DNA of 64,000 bases from Nitrosomonas sp. (GCA_016703745.1 JADJBK010000006.1:2232001-2296000), one strand, 5' to 3'; positions 19,274 through 29,393 are shown, counted from the first letter of the stretch. Notes: generated by a model not told the origin, from the sequence alone. Numbers and translations are program-made.

Positions 19274-21415
19274 ATGTCGAGGTTTTCTTTGATAGACAGC
19301 GAATATACGGCGCCAGAAGCAGAAATTTTTTTTTATGAATCATCTAAATACTTCAAGTCAGATGATATGGCGCTGCTGCGTAATGCGTATCTTTTCAGCC
19401 AAAGTGCACATTCTGGCCAATTCAGAAAATCCGGCGAACCTTATATTTCACATCCAGTCGCGGTAGCTCGCATACTGAGTGAGTTGCGTCTTGACGCTGT
19501 GACCTTGTCTGCTGCTCTGCTGCACGATGTCGTTGAAGATACTGGCATAGCCAAGGAAGAAATAAGTGAGCGTTTCGGCGCGCCCGTAGCCGAGTTGGTA
19601 GATGGGGTTTCCAAGCTTGAAAAAATTGAGTTTGGAACCCAGGCTGACATGCAGGCAGAAAATTTTCGCAAGATGCTATTGGCGATGGCGCAGGATGTTC
19701 GTGTAATCCTGATCAAACTGGCAGATCGTCTGCACAATATGCGTACGCTGGAAGTGATGCGCCCGGAGAAACAACAGCGCATTGCGCAGGAAACCCTGGA
19801 AATCTATGCGCCTATTGCACATCGGTTGGGTCTGGAGAATATTTATCAGGAATTACAAGAACTGAGTTTTCGTTTTTCCTATCCCAATCGCTACAAAGTG
19901 TTAGAAAAAGCAACCAAGGCTGCGCGCGGCAATCGTCGTGAAGTGGTCAGCAAGATTCTGGATGCGATCAAGCAGCGCCTTGAGGAAGAAGGGGTGGAAG
20001 CAGTGGTCAGCGGCCGGGAAAAGCATTTGTACAGCATTTATAAGAAAATGGTGGAAAAGCAGCTTAGCTTTTCTGACGTACTCGATATCTATGGTTTCCG
20101 TGTGCTCGTCAGACGTGTTTCAGACTGCTATGTTGCGCTGGGCGTACTGCATGGATTGTATAAACCCATCCCTGGAAAATTCAAGGATTACATTGCGATC
20201 CCGAAGGCAAATGGATATCAGTCGCTGCATAGCACGCTACTTGGTCCTTATGGCCTGCCGATAGAAATACAGATCCGCACACATGAAATGCATCATATTG
20301 CGGAAATTGGCGTTGCTTCGCATTGGCTTTACAAGGCGAGTGAAAGCGGCGTTAATGATCTGTATCTGAAGGCAAATCAGTGGATGAAAAGCTTGTTAGA
20401 GACCCTGAGTGAATCTTCTGATTCGCTGGAGTTCCTCGAACACCTGAAAGTAGACTTATTTCCAAGTGAGATTTATGTATTTACTCCACAGAGCAAAATT
20501 CTTGCTTTGCCCAGAGGGGCGACAGTTGTCGATTTTGCCTATGCAGTGCATACCGATGTGGGTAATTGCTGTGTAGCCGCTAAAATCAATGGCGAGAGTG
20601 TGCCGCTTCGAACGCATCTAAAAAGTGGTGACCGTGTCGAGATTGTAACGGCCAACACGGCCAAACCTAATCCTTCCTGGCTATCTTATGTTACCACCGG
20701 CCGGGCGCGCTCCAGCATCCGCCATTTCTTGCGTACCATTCAGTTTGATGAATCCGTCAGGCTGGGAGAACGGTTGTTGAATCAGGCATTGGGTAGCTTT
20801 GGAGTGAATCCCGAGACAGTCAGTGAGGCGCATTGGGAGAAACTGCTGCGAGAAAGCGGCGTAAAGTCGAAACAGGATCTGCTGGCGGATATCGCGCTAG
20901 GTAAGCAATTGGGTGCAGTAATTGCCAAGCGGTTATTAATGCCTGACGAATCAGCTGCAAAAGTGCAAAATAAATCCTCTATCACCATTCTTGGAACCGA
21001 AGGCATGGCCGTCAAGTTTGCCAAGTGCTGTTTCCCCATCCCTGGGGATGGTATTGTGGGGCTCATCAAAAAAGATAGAGGGTTGATTATTCACACACAG
21101 GATTGCCCTGCCGCTGCGCAAAACATCAAGCAGGACAATCAGCTTGATGTCGAGTGGGGTCCGGAAATTGAACGGGTATTTCCAGTTGGTATTTTTATGG
21201 CGGTGGTCAATCGTAGTGGGGTACTGGCGCGGGTTGCCGCTGAAATTGCTAAAGCCGGATCCAATATTGACGATATCCGTTTAGAGAATGATGATGACTA
21301 TACCGTGATGCATTTTGTTATCCAAACCAGAGACCGTAAGCATCTTGCCCATATTTTTCGAGAATTGAAGCATATCGATGAAGTGGTCAAGGTTGGTCGC
21401 AGTAGAAATTCGTAA
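19274..21415 (+). CDS. spoT: bifunctional (p)ppGpp synthetase/hydrolase
   Basis: This RelA/SpoT homologue makes and degrades the stringent-response alarmone. It has 713 residues from the ATG at 19274, preceded by GAAAGGACG. Domains in order: HD hydrolase (His60, HDVVEDT at 84-90 intact, so hydrolysis is likely), synthetase with KDYIAIPKANGYQSLHST, TGS domain (SEIYVFTPQSKILALPRGAT), a zinc-finger-like segment with AKCCFPIPGD, and a C-terminal ACT domain. The intact HD motif argues for a SpoT/Rel-type bifunctional enzyme rather than a RelA-type synthetase. Unlike in many proteobacteria, rpoZ is not directly upstream. Confidence 0.96.
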   Translation: MSRFSLIDSEYTAPEAEIFFYESSKYFKSDDMALLRNAYLFSQSAHSGQFRKSGEPYISHPVAVARILSELRLDAVTLSAALLHDVVEDTGIAKEEISERFGAPVAELVDGVSKLEKIEFGTQADMQAENFRKMLLAMAQDVRVILIKLADRLHNMRTLEVMRPEKQQRIAQETLEIYAPIAHRLGLENIYQELQELSFRFSYPNRYKVLEKATKAARGNRREVVSKILDAIKQRLEEEGVEAVVSGREKHLYSIYKKMVEKQLSFSDVLDIYGFRVLVRRVSDCYVALGVLHGLYKPIPGKFKDYIAIPKANGYQSLHSTLLGPYGLPIEIQIRTHEMHHIAEIGVASHWLYKASESGVNDLYLKANQWMKSLLETLSESSDSLEFLEHLKVDLFPSEIYVFTPQSKILALPRGATVVDFAYAVHTDVGNCCVAAKINGESVPLRTHLKSGDRVEIVTANTAKPNPSWLSYVTTGRARSSIRHFLRTIQFDESVRLGERLLNQALGSFGVNPETVSEAHWEKLLRESGVKSKQDLLADIALGKQLGAVIAKRLLMPDESAAKVQNKSSITILGTEGMAVKFAKCCFPIPGDGIVGLIKKDRGLIIHTQDCPAAAQNIKQDNQLDVEWGPEIERVFPVGIFMAVVNRSGVLARVAAEIAKAGSNIDDIRLENDDDYTVMHFVIQTRDRKHLAHIFRELKHIDEVVKVGRSRNS

Positions 21416-21439
21416 CCGATTACTCAGGAAGTGTTGCAA

Positions 21440-22114
21440 ATGAATGTAAATGGTCAAATACTGGATTTTACGTCGCCTGGTGCGATTCCGCCGGATCCGT
21501 CCGATGTGATTAAGCGGATCATGGGGGAAACAACGGCAACCATGCAAATCCTTGAAACACTTATTGAAAAAGAGTCAGTACAAGATCCGGCCAGCTGGAA
21601 ATTACTGGCGATGTTTTATGTGGTAAATGATCGCAACGACGACCTGAATAAAATTGATGGACAGTATCAAAAAATATTCGGTTCTTCGTTATTCCTGGAT
21701 TTTTGGCAAAAGATACCGCAATGGTGCAGCATCAAGAATCCGCTTTGTCTGGAAATGCCGGAGAAAATTACCGCACAATCTCTGCCAAACATTACTACTA
21801 TCCAAGAGGCCTGCCAATTATCAACTGGTGCAGAATTGGATTTTTCCAGAGTGAGAGAAATCGATAGCGATGGGCTGTCAGCCTTGGCGCAGTTTTTTGC
21901 TGCATTATTCTCTGAAGGTATTTCCCTTGATATCAAGGGAGCAGCACGTTTTATCGCGAGTTTGGAGAAAAGCGCGGCCAGCAGCCAAAGCACACAGGTA
22001 ACGTGGGAAGTTTTATTTGCATATGATCGTTTTTACAATAACAAAGAAACATTTGAAGATCGGGCAATCCGTTTTGCAATCCATTTTGGCATTTCTCCTC
22101 CTTCCTGGGAGTAG
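21440..22114 (+). CDS. conserved protein with STAS-like C-terminal domain
   Basis: The product is about 224 residues with no signal peptide. The part from about 110 to 195 has the alternating strand-helix pattern of a STAS/MlaB fold: LDFSRVREIDSDGLSALAQFFAAL places an Asp-Ser-Asp-Gly turn where anti-sigma-factor antagonists have their phosphorylatable Ser. The N-terminal ~100 residues are not recognised. It begins 25 bp after spoT in the same direction and may be cotranscribed. AGGAAG lies 8 bases before the ATG. Function is unknown; phospho-signalling or scaffold roles are only suggested by the fold. Confidence 0.65.
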   Translation: MNVNGQILDFTSPGAIPPDPSDVIKRIMGETTATMQILETLIEKESVQDPASWKLLAMFYVVNDRNDDLNKIDGQYQKIFGSSLFLDFWQKIPQWCSIKNPLCLEMPEKITAQSLPNITTIQEACQLSTGAELDFSRVREIDSDGLSALAQFFAALFSEGISLDIKGAARFIASLEKSAASSQSTQVTWEVLFAYDRFYNNKETFEDRAIRFAIHFGISPPSWE

Positions 22115-22319
22115 TCTTATCTGCTTGAGTTAGCAGCCAGGCACGTAGTATGTACCTTGGAATATCGTACCAACCGTGTAAACTGGGTGCGATGAAATCT
22201 TGTCATCAGGGAAGCCTGGGTGGAGGATTCGCCGGTTCTTCCTTAGAAGCCAGGCATAAACTAGAGAAAAATCACCTGAATTGACGTCAGGTCAGTCTGC
22301 GGATCCAATTTATTTTTAG

Positions 22320-23252
22320 ATGAGCTTGCACTCTTTATTGCCTGAAATTGTACCGATAGTCGTCACATATAACCCCGCTGGATCTACGCTGATTGCCAGC
22401 CTTGCTGCATTGCTCTCCCAGGTTCAGCAGGTTGTTGTTGTGGATAATGATTCAGTTTGTGATGTAGCTGACATTATCAAACGTCTTGATCAAGCGCAAT
22501 ACAACAGGGTCAACCTGATTAAGCTGCAGTACAACAGTGGCTTAGGTCATGCCTTTAATATTGGCATAGCCCGGGCGCGCGAATTAAGCGCCGATTTTGT
22601 GCTGTTAATGGATCAGGATAGTATTCCGCAATCAAACATGGTGAAGAAATTACATGATGCCTACGTTTATCTGCAAAACCAAGGCATCTTGGTTGCTGCT
22701 GTCGGACCGCGCTACCAAAATCCGATATCAGGACAACTCTCAAATTTTGTGCGTGCCAATCAATATAGACTGACACAGGTATTATGCCACGAAGACGGAA
22801 ATGACTATCCACGCGCGGATTTTCTGATTTCTTCCGGAATGTTCATTTCCATTCAAACACTAGACAAGGTGGGTGATATGGATACAACCCTGTTTATCGA
22901 TCATATCGATACCGAATGGTGTTATCGGGCGCAATCCAAAGGTTGTTCTGTATATGGAGTATGCGATGCTCTTATGCAGCATACCTTGGGCGATAAGCAA
23001 AGTCGTTTCTGGTGGGGACGTTGGCGAAATATTCCGTTTCATCAACCTTTCCGCTACTACTATATTTTCAGGAATAGCGTACTGCTCTGGCGACGAGCTT
23101 ACATGCCTAATGCCTGGAAACGAGCCGATATGCTGCGTATTCTGTGTTTTTTGCTGTTCTTTACATTACTTTCGTCAAACCGCATAAAAAATTTCCACAT
23201 GATGATCCATGGTTTATGGGATGGCCTTAATAATCGTTCTGGTAAACTTTGA
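22320..23252 (+). CDS. family 2 glycosyltransferase, rhamnosyltransferase-like
   Basis: The 310-residue protein has the GT-A fold of GT2 enzymes: IVPIVVTYNP at the N-terminus, VVVVDNDS binding the nucleotide, the LLMDQDSIP metal-binding DxD-type motif near 97-102, and IDHIDTEWCYRAQSKG as the catalytic base region. This pattern fits the RfbN/RhlC type that transfers rhamnose to O-antigen or lipid. A hydrophobic C-terminal stretch (LRILCFLLFFTLLSS) suggests membrane association. It is alone, with no polysaccharide cluster nearby, so the acceptor is unknown. There is no good Shine-Dalgarno sequence before the ATG. Confidence 0.85.
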   Translation: MSLHSLLPEIVPIVVTYNPAGSTLIASLAALLSQVQQVVVVDNDSVCDVADIIKRLDQAQYNRVNLIKLQYNSGLGHAFNIGIARARELSADFVLLMDQDSIPQSNMVKKLHDAYVYLQNQGILVAAVGPRYQNPISGQLSNFVRANQYRLTQVLCHEDGNDYPRADFLISSGMFISIQTLDKVGDMDTTLFIDHIDTEWCYRAQSKGCSVYGVCDALMQHTLGDKQSRFWWGRWRNIPFHQPFRYYYIFRNSVLLWRRAYMPNAWKRADMLRILCFLLFFTLLSSNRIKNFHMMIHGLWDGLNNRSGKL

Positions 23253-23415
23253 CTGGTAGATCCGGATTTTTAGTGGCTTGTTTTGCTACAATCGTTTAAG
23301 TCCGATAGTCTCCTGGTTGGCTAATCGGGTTTTATACATTGCTTTCAGTAGTTGAAACGCCAAGAATCATTGCCGGTTTCCAGGATGTTACAAGGTTTAA
23401 CACGGGAGAATAGAT

Positions 23416-23931
23416 ATGACGAATAACTTCAAGCAAATCGTTGGAATAGCTATTTTGAGCGTAGCAATGGTTTGGGCTTCCCCTGTCCTGGCGGAACCCC
23501 TTACGGCCATTTCCCTGACTGACGCAGAGCAATCGGCAGTATTCAAAGCCGCCGGTTTTGCGCTTAAGGGTAAGGAGTGGCGCGCCTGCGACACTGGCGA
23601 TTCCGGCGCACCCTACGATCCCGGTATTATTCAGGAAGTGCGCGACCTTAATGGTGATGGTCGCCCGGAGGCGGTTGTGACCGAGGGTGGCACATATTGT
23701 TACGGTCATGCTGGCGTGGGGTTTGCTTTAGTTAGCAATCAAGCCGATGGTCGTTGGCGACTCATGGCCAAGCGAACCGGGATCCCCGAGTTTCTTAAGA
23801 CCCGTGGCGTTGATGGCTGGCCGGATATTCTAGTCGGTGGCCCAGGCTTTTGTTTTCCGGTAGAGCGTTGGAATGGCAAAGAGTACGCTTTCCACCGTTT
23901 TGAGTACCAAGGTAAACGCTGTAAACCTTAG
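23416..23931 (+). CDS. exported protein of unknown function
   Basis: The 171-residue protein has a clear signal peptide (IVGIAILSVAMVWASPVLA, cleavage before EPLT). The mature part has four Cys and an EVRDLNGDGRPEAVV loop, an Asp-rich calcium-type loop like those in FG-GAP or dockerin repeats. It is therefore a small periplasmic or secreted protein, perhaps calcium-binding. It is not recognised beyond that. It is convergent with the GTPase gene at 23979. GGGAGA lies upstream of the ATG. Confidence 0.75.
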   Translation: MTNNFKQIVGIAILSVAMVWASPVLAEPLTAISLTDAEQSAVFKAAGFALKGKEWRACDTGDSGAPYDPGIIQEVRDLNGDGRPEAVVTEGGTYCYGHAGVGFALVSNQADGRWRLMAKRTGIPEFLKTRGVDGWPDILVGGPGFCFPVERWNGKEYAFHRFEYQGKRCKP

Positions 23932-23978
23932 CCTGGATGGTTGCTGTGCAGCCGTATTACGGCGAATCCGGTTCTGCT

Positions 23979-25544
23979 TCAGGGGAGCTTTCGGTCTTTG
24001 ATGGCATCGGGCAGATTCCACAAAAAGCGTCCGGAGTTGAGTAATTGCTTGCGCAACAATTCCCAGTCCTGCACTTTCTTTTTGTCTGTTTGACAGCGCA
24101 GTAGACGCACGCGCAGGGCGGTGTCCTGTTGCGCAAGAATGGCTGCCCAGAGCGTATCCTCAACGTTGTAGCGCTTGTTTTCCCTGAGGCAAATCGGAAC
24201 AACGTATTGAACGGGCACGGCCAGATCGTTGGCCGCTGCCTTAACGACTGCACGAATGTTGCTGGCCTTGATATTAGCCCTATCGTTCAGGTCATAAGGT
24301 GGGTGCCACTCGTTGAAAGGCCGTAGCAGATCGATATGGCTGACGGCAACCAGCAGAGGCGGTGGGCGGCGATGCAGATGGGTGGTTTGATGAATACGCA
24401 ATGCGTCCAGCAAGTTGCGCTCACCTCGTCGATCAGGGCGGTTGGCGGCAGTGACCCAAATAATGAGATCGGCCTCCAGTGAGGTTTGCAGCATTTTTTG
24501 CTCATCGAAATGAATGCTGTCGATGCCGGGGCTGTCGAATATCAGCGCTTGCGTCAGCCCTTCACGCATCAGCAAGGCCGGTGTATACAGCGAGGTGGTT
24601 CCAGGCAGTACATCGGTAGCGGCAAACAGCTTTCCGTAGAGTGCGTTGATCAGGCTGGATTTTCCCGTGTTACTTTTTCCAAGCAGTAGAATGCGTAGTG
24701 GCTTATCTTCTGCGACTGCCTGTGTCTGCTCTACCTGTGTCAAGTTATCATGGGACGCCGCAGTCGGTGACTGATCGACAGGTTCGGTCTCTGTTGTGAC
24801 AATCGGCTGATGGCCACTGTAGAGATCGATAGCGTAGTAGCCCACCTTGCGGATATATGCGCGCAAAAACCAGCGGTGAAATTCACCGCGAGCAAGACCG
24901 AAACTGCGCTCACGAAAATAGCGCCAGAATTCACCAAACAGGGCATTAATGGGATTGACCATCACTCTGCCTGCACGGTAGAAATTGTAGATTTTTTCTG
25001 CTCGTGTTTTCCAGCGATTTGCCTGCAGGCAGTCTCCTATGGTCAAGCGGTGGCTGAAGGGAATGTGGTTAATCACATCCTGGCGTAGATCATGGCTGGC
25101 CCGCTCGATGATCAGTAGAGTGTGCGGCACGGTCAATTCCAGTGTTGGTTGCGCAGCCTGCGGGAAATAGCAGCGCGCTACTGTATCCAGAGTGCGTTTA
25201 CCCAGCGCCATGATCCAGTCGAGATTATCCAGCGGCCAATCCTCCGGGTTGCAGTGGTCCGCGAGCTGTTCAACCTGTTGCCAGACTTCTTCGGCACGTG
25301 GCGACCAGTCGGGGTTGGCTTCAGTCAGCAGTATATTCAAGGCAGCACGATGGTGACGTGCCGCCCAGTACTGCAAGCCATAGGCTATCGCACCACAAAG
25401 TGCCAGAATTGCGAGCCAGATCAGTAAATAGCCACTCTGCCAAAGCCACCAGATGCCCAAGCCAAATACCGCCAGTGTTGGCAGAAAAAATAACGCGAGA
25501 GCAGCTAACTGTACGGGGTTGATCCATTTGCGCCAGAAACTCAT
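23979..25544 (-). CDS. membrane-anchored GTPase
   Basis: The 521-residue protein has two N-terminal transmembrane helices (AALALFFLPTLAVFGLGIWW and LLIWLAILALCGAIAYGL), then about 230 residues of mostly helical unrecognised sequence, and a C-terminal Era/HSR1-like G domain: G1 GKSNTGKSS near 289-297, G2 GTTS, G3 DSPG, and SHIDL in place of the usual NKXD G4. Its ATG overlaps the stop of the upstream GTPase gene (ATGA), so the two are translationally coupled. The pair probably works together at the inner membrane; substrate and process are unknown. Confidence 0.8.
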   Translation of the reverse strand: MSFWRKWINPVQLAALALFFLPTLAVFGLGIWWLWQSGYLLIWLAILALCGAIAYGLQYWAARHHRAALNILLTEANPDWSPRAEEVWQQVEQLADHCNPEDWPLDNLDWIMALGKRTLDTVARCYFPQAAQPTLELTVPHTLLIIERASHDLRQDVINHIPFSHRLTIGDCLQANRWKTRAEKIYNFYRAGRVMVNPINALFGEFWRYFRERSFGLARGEFHRWFLRAYIRKVGYYAIDLYSGHQPIVTTETEPVDQSPTAASHDNLTQVEQTQAVAEDKPLRILLLGKSNTGKSSLINALYGKLFAATDVLPGTTSLYTPALLMREGLTQALIFDSPGIDSIHFDEQKMLQTSLEADLIIWVTAANRPDRRGERNLLDALRIHQTTHLHRRPPPLLVAVSHIDLLRPFNEWHPPYDLNDRANIKASNIRAVVKAAANDLAVPVQYVVPICLRENKRYNVEDTLWAAILAQQDTALRVRLLRCQTDKKKVQDWELLRKQLLNSGRFLWNLPDAIKDRKLP

Positions 25545-26788
25545 TCTTTGGTGTTCCTGTTGACGGTGGCGCGCAGCCGTTCGGACAGAATGGTACGGCC
25601 GGTTTGCAGAGAGTCGGCATAAATGCGTCGCAGTATGGCCGGATCCACGTTCAGACCCTGCTTGCGCTGCGCAAAGAAATAGATCGAAGCCTTGCCGAGC
25701 GCATAGGTTGTCGCGCCACTGGCACCGGCTCCCCAGGCCGCCCCCGCTGTTTGCCCGACAAATGGAATCAGTTTTGTGAGGGAGCGACTGACCATTCTGC
25801 TTAAGTAGGCCGTTGTCACGCCGACGCCGAGCAAGCCAATGAATTCGCTGACAGCACGACTATCCCAGCGTTGTCGGTACAATACGGCGAGGCTGTGCAG
25901 CAATTTTGCCTGTAGTGCGGTAACGGCTACCAGATCGACCACTGGCAATGCGCCCAGCCCGGCAGCTGCCAGCGCATAGCCGACGGTCTGCTGATGGGCA
26001 GCGCGTGCATACAGATCACGTACCGTCTGTTCTTCGCCGAGTTGCTGTTGCAAACCTAATGGGAGCAACGCTTCAATGGCTTGCCATAATGCTTCCAAAC
26101 CATAGTCCGATGGCGCCAGCCCATCTTCCGGCAAGGTGAAATCAACAGGGACCCAATATATTGGCGCATCACCGGGAATATTGGCTGTTGCCGCCCGTTG
26201 CGCAAGCAATGCGCGTTTCAATTCGGAGGGAATTGATTCTGGCCAGGACTCCCGCGCGTAGGGCCAGGGCAGGATATGTCCAGTTACTTCAAAATAAAGC
26301 TCGTGCAGACTCGTCTGTACCATGAGTAACGGCCATTGTGGGTGCTGACGACGGATATTTGTCACGACAGACACTATCTCTTGCTGCTCAATGTCGGCGG
26401 CTTTCATCACCACCAGCAGTAAATGTGCCTGCTGATCACAATATCCGATATCTTCAGCGGGATCATAGCCCACCTCGCCAATTCCACGAGTATCGAGAAA
26501 TCGCACGATGGGAGCTGTCTCCGGAAAATCATAAAATCGGGAATGGCGGGTGCAAGGCTGAAAACCATTGCCAATCTGCGCAGTGTCACTACCCGTTAAT
26601 ACCCGGACAATCGAAGTTTTTCCCGATTGTGTCTTGCCCAGTAGCCATAACACCGGTGGCGGCAACTGCTGCCGTGCCGCTTGCAGCGATGCTTCCAGCG
26701 CATCCTCGTCCACCGCAGGCTGCAACAGCAGTGACTGCAATTTTTTCCACTGGTCTGGCCAGTTTCTGAAGTAATCCGAAAAACCCAA
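25541..26788 (-). CDS. GTPase with DUF697-like hydrophobic C-terminus
   Basis: The 415-residue protein starts with TTG, seven bases after GGAGG. Its N-terminal G domain has G1 GKTQSGKTS near 51-59 and G3 DTRG; NTRG/NKXD is not obvious. The C-terminal half has hydrophobic segments (VGYALAAAGLGALPVVDLVA, Gly/Ala-rich stretch near 350-370) as in the DUF697/YcjF family of membrane-linked GTPase partners. It is the first gene of a two-gene unit, overlapping the next gene by 4 bp. Two different P-loop GTPases coupled in one operon suggests a heteromeric machine, which is inference. Confidence 0.8.
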   Translation of the reverse strand: MGFSDYFRNWPDQWKKLQSLLLQPAVDEDALEASLQAARQQLPPPVLWLLGKTQSGKTSIVRVLTGSDTAQIGNGFQPCTRHSRFYDFPETAPIVRFLDTRGIGEVGYDPAEDIGYCDQQAHLLLVVMKAADIEQQEIVSVVTNIRRQHPQWPLLMVQTSLHELYFEVTGHILPWPYARESWPESIPSELKRALLAQRAATANIPGDAPIYWVPVDFTLPEDGLAPSDYGLEALWQAIEALLPLGLQQQLGEEQTVRDLYARAAHQQTVGYALAAAGLGALPVVDLVAVTALQAKLLHSLAVLYRQRWDSRAVSEFIGLLGVGVTTAYLSRMVSRSLTKLIPFVGQTAGAAWGAGASGATTYALGKASIYFFAQRKQGLNVDPAILRRIYADSLQTGRTILSERLRATVNRNTKE

Positions 26789-26995
26789 CCGTGATCCTCC
26801 AAAAAATATATTGGTTTGCTACACAACCTGGTCGCTTACCGATCGACAGCAATACGGTGGAGAACACCACTCGATCAATCCCAGCCAGAAAAATTGGGTA
26901 CTAAACGAAAATTGCTGAGAGCGGTCATTAAAATGACGGGTAAAATGCTTGCCCGCTAACCTGTTTATTCCCAACCAGATTTATTACTACCTGTC

Positions 26996-28930
26996 ATGCC
27001 ACATATTACCCTTGAAAATGCCTGTCTTGCTTTTGGTCATCATGCGCTGCTGGATCATACTGCGCTCCAGCTCGATCCCGGAGAGCGGGTCGGGTTGATT
27101 GGACGTAATGGTACCGGTAAGTCCAGTCTATTGCGCGCCCTTGCCGGCGAAATCAAGCTTGATGATGGCGTGCTGCGCACTGAGCCGGGCATCAGCGTGG
27201 CTTATGTTCCGCAGGAACCGGAGCTGGATGAAACCCGATCGGTTTTCAGTGAAGTCGCGCGAGGTTTGGGTGAGTTATCCCAGGTCTTGCTGGACTATCA
27301 CCAGGTTTCACATGATCTGGGGGAAGCGGACGCCGATACGGATGCTTTGCTGGAACGCATGCAGCAATTGCAGGGCATTCTGGAGTCCCAGGATGGCTGG
27401 CGGATACATAATAAGGTGCAAACAGCTATCGATAGGCTGAAATTGAATGAAGATGCCCTTGTCGGCACGTTGTCTGGTGGTGCCAGAAAGCGGGTGGCGC
27501 TTGCGCGCGCCATGGTGGTGTCGCCGGATGTATTGCTTCTGGATGAGCCGACCAATCACCTGGATTTCGCGTCTATTGAATGGCTTGAGGAAACCCTGCG
27601 GGAGATTAATGCCAGTATCATTTTTATTACTCATGACCGGCGTTTTCTTGATAATGTTGCCACACGCATCATTGAGCTGGATCGGGGGGAACTTGTCAGT
27701 TTTCCGGGTAATTTCTCCGCTTATCAGAGTAAAAAAGTGGAAATACTCGAAACCGAGGCAATACACAATAAAAAATTTGACAAGGTGCTGACGCAGGAAG
27801 AAATCTGGATCCGCAAAGGTATTCAGGCGCGGCGCACTCGCAACGAGGGCAGGGTCAGACGACTGGAATCGCTGCGGCGTGAGCGCGCCACACGGCGTGA
27901 TCGTATGGGTAAAGTTAACTTCAAGGTGGAGCTTGGAGAACGTTCGGGCCAACTGGTTGCCGAGCTGGAAAATGTAGTCAAGCAGTACGATGAAAAAGTC
28001 ATTATCGACAATTTTTCCTGCCGGATCATGCGTGGTGACCGCATCGGCCTGTTGGGACCAAACGGTGCCGGTAAATCGACATTGCTGAAACTGATTCTCG
28101 GAGAGGTGCAACCCGATGCCGGCACAGTACGACTGGGTACCAAGCTGTCCGTGGCTTACTTTGACCAGATGCGCCAGCAGTTGAATGAAAATTTGACGTT
28201 GGTTGAATCTATCAGCCAGGGATCAGATTTTATTGAAATCGGCGGAGTGCGTAAGCATGTCATCAGCTATCTGGAAGATTTTTTGTTTTCCCCACTGCGA
28301 GCACGCTCACCGGTCAAAACACTCTCTGGTGGTGAACGCAACCGGTTGCTGCTGGCGCGGCTATTTACCCAGCCTGCCAACGTACTGGTATTGGATGAAC
28401 CGACCAATGATCTCGATATCGAGACACTCGAATTACTCGAATCTCTCCTGCAGGACTACAGCGGTACTTTGTTTCTGGTCAGTCACGATCGTGCTTTTCT
28501 GGATAACGTGGTCACCCAAGTGATTGCATTTGAGGGTAATGGCCGGTTACGCGAATACGCAGGTGGCTTTGAGGACTGGTTGCGCACTGTAAATGCGGTC
28601 AAATCGGCAGAAAAAGACATCCAAAAGCAAATCAGCATTCCGCCTGTTCCGGGGGGGACTTCGCCCGGCAACTCTAAAAATGTATCTGCTGATCCGGCTA
28701 AACTCAGCTATCAGGAAAGACAGGAACTGGAGAAACTGCCAGAGAAAATTGATAACCTGGAGCGGGAGCACGAAAGTATCAGCGCTCGTTTGAGTGACCC
28801 GATTCTCTATCAAACTAACCCTGAAGAAGTCAAGGTATTGCAAGTACGCACCGCTATGCTGGAAAAGGAGCTCTCAGCACTTTTTTCCCGTTGGGAAGCT
28901 CTTGAAAGCAAGCTGATCAAGGTAAAATAG
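26996..28930 (+). CDS. uup: ABC-F ATPase Uup
   Basis: The 644-residue protein has two ABC domains and no membrane segments: Walker A GRNGTGKSS (36-44) and GPNGAGKST (near 353-361), signatures LSGGARKR and LSGGERNR, and Walker B LLLDEPTNHLD and LVLDEPTNDLD. The linker between them is the basic ABC-F insertion, and the C-terminal ~80 residues form the coiled coil (LPEKIDNLEREHESISARL) that distinguishes Uup. ABC-F proteins act on the ribosome; Uup also affects transposon excision and replication intermediates in E. coli. It is divergent from the GTPase pair. Confidence 0.94.
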   Translation: MPHITLENACLAFGHHALLDHTALQLDPGERVGLIGRNGTGKSSLLRALAGEIKLDDGVLRTEPGISVAYVPQEPELDETRSVFSEVARGLGELSQVLLDYHQVSHDLGEADADTDALLERMQQLQGILESQDGWRIHNKVQTAIDRLKLNEDALVGTLSGGARKRVALARAMVVSPDVLLLDEPTNHLDFASIEWLEETLREINASIIFITHDRRFLDNVATRIIELDRGELVSFPGNFSAYQSKKVEILETEAIHNKKFDKVLTQEEIWIRKGIQARRTRNEGRVRRLESLRRERATRRDRMGKVNFKVELGERSGQLVAELENVVKQYDEKVIIDNFSCRIMRGDRIGLLGPNGAGKSTLLKLILGEVQPDAGTVRLGTKLSVAYFDQMRQQLNENLTLVESISQGSDFIEIGGVRKHVISYLEDFLFSPLRARSPVKTLSGGERNRLLLARLFTQPANVLVLDEPTNDLDIETLELLESLLQDYSGTLFLVSHDRAFLDNVVTQVIAFEGNGRLREYAGGFEDWLRTVNAVKSAEKDIQKQISIPPVPGGTSPGNSKNVSADPAKLSYQERQELEKLPEKIDNLEREHESISARLSDPILYQTNPEEVKVLQVRTAMLEKELSALFSRWEALESKLIKVK

Positions 28931-29042
28931 AGGTAATTTCCCTATAAACAACAGGGAGATAGCGATGAGGCTTTCTTCAGGATTCATTGACTAAACCCTA
29001 TCCTTCGTTTAAAGTTCAAATTTTTGAGAGGAGGATACGTAA

Positions 29043-29369
29043 GTGAAAAAATCAGCGGTCGTTAAACTACTCGTCGCGTCTGGCATGATTATGTCATTTT
29101 CTGGCATAGCTGCTGCTGCGGGAGAAACCGATTCATTTAAAAGTAAATTGGTGATGTGTCAGGGATGTCACGGTATTGAGGATTATCGTACCGCCTACCC
29201 GGTGGTCTATCATGTGCCCAAACTTGGTGGCCAGCATGAGCAATATCTTGCAAAAGCGTTGAATGATTATAAAACCGGTGCACGTAACCACCCTACCATG
29301 GTTGGTATAGCAGGCCTTTTATCTGATGAAGATATCAAGGCATTAGCTGCTTATTACGCTGGCAAATAA
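29043..29369 (+). CDS. periplasmic class I cytochrome c, c4/c5-like
   Basis: The 108-residue protein has a signal peptide (VKLLVASGMIMSFSGIAAAA), one haem site CQGCH (39-43) and a likely axial Met in HPTMVGIAG (86). It is a mono-haem electron carrier in the periplasm. It starts with GTG after a strong GAGAGGAGGA site. The next gene, 24 bp on, encodes a second, related cytochrome, so the two are cotranscribed. In an ammonia oxidiser they could serve as carriers to a terminal oxidase or peroxidase; the partner is not shown by the sequence. Confidence 0.9.
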   Translation: MKKSAVVKLLVASGMIMSFSGIAAAAGETDSFKSKLVMCQGCHGIEDYRTAYPVVYHVPKLGGQHEQYLAKALNDYKTGARNHPTMVGIAGLLSDEDIKALAAYYAGK

Positions 29370-29393
29370 TTTTCTAACGCGAGGATAACTAAT

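Noticed and set aside
22115..22319. Gap between the STAS-like gene and the glycosyltransferase as an RNA gene
   Set aside because: It was scanned for tRNA cloverleaf, 6S or riboswitch features and nothing convincing was seen.
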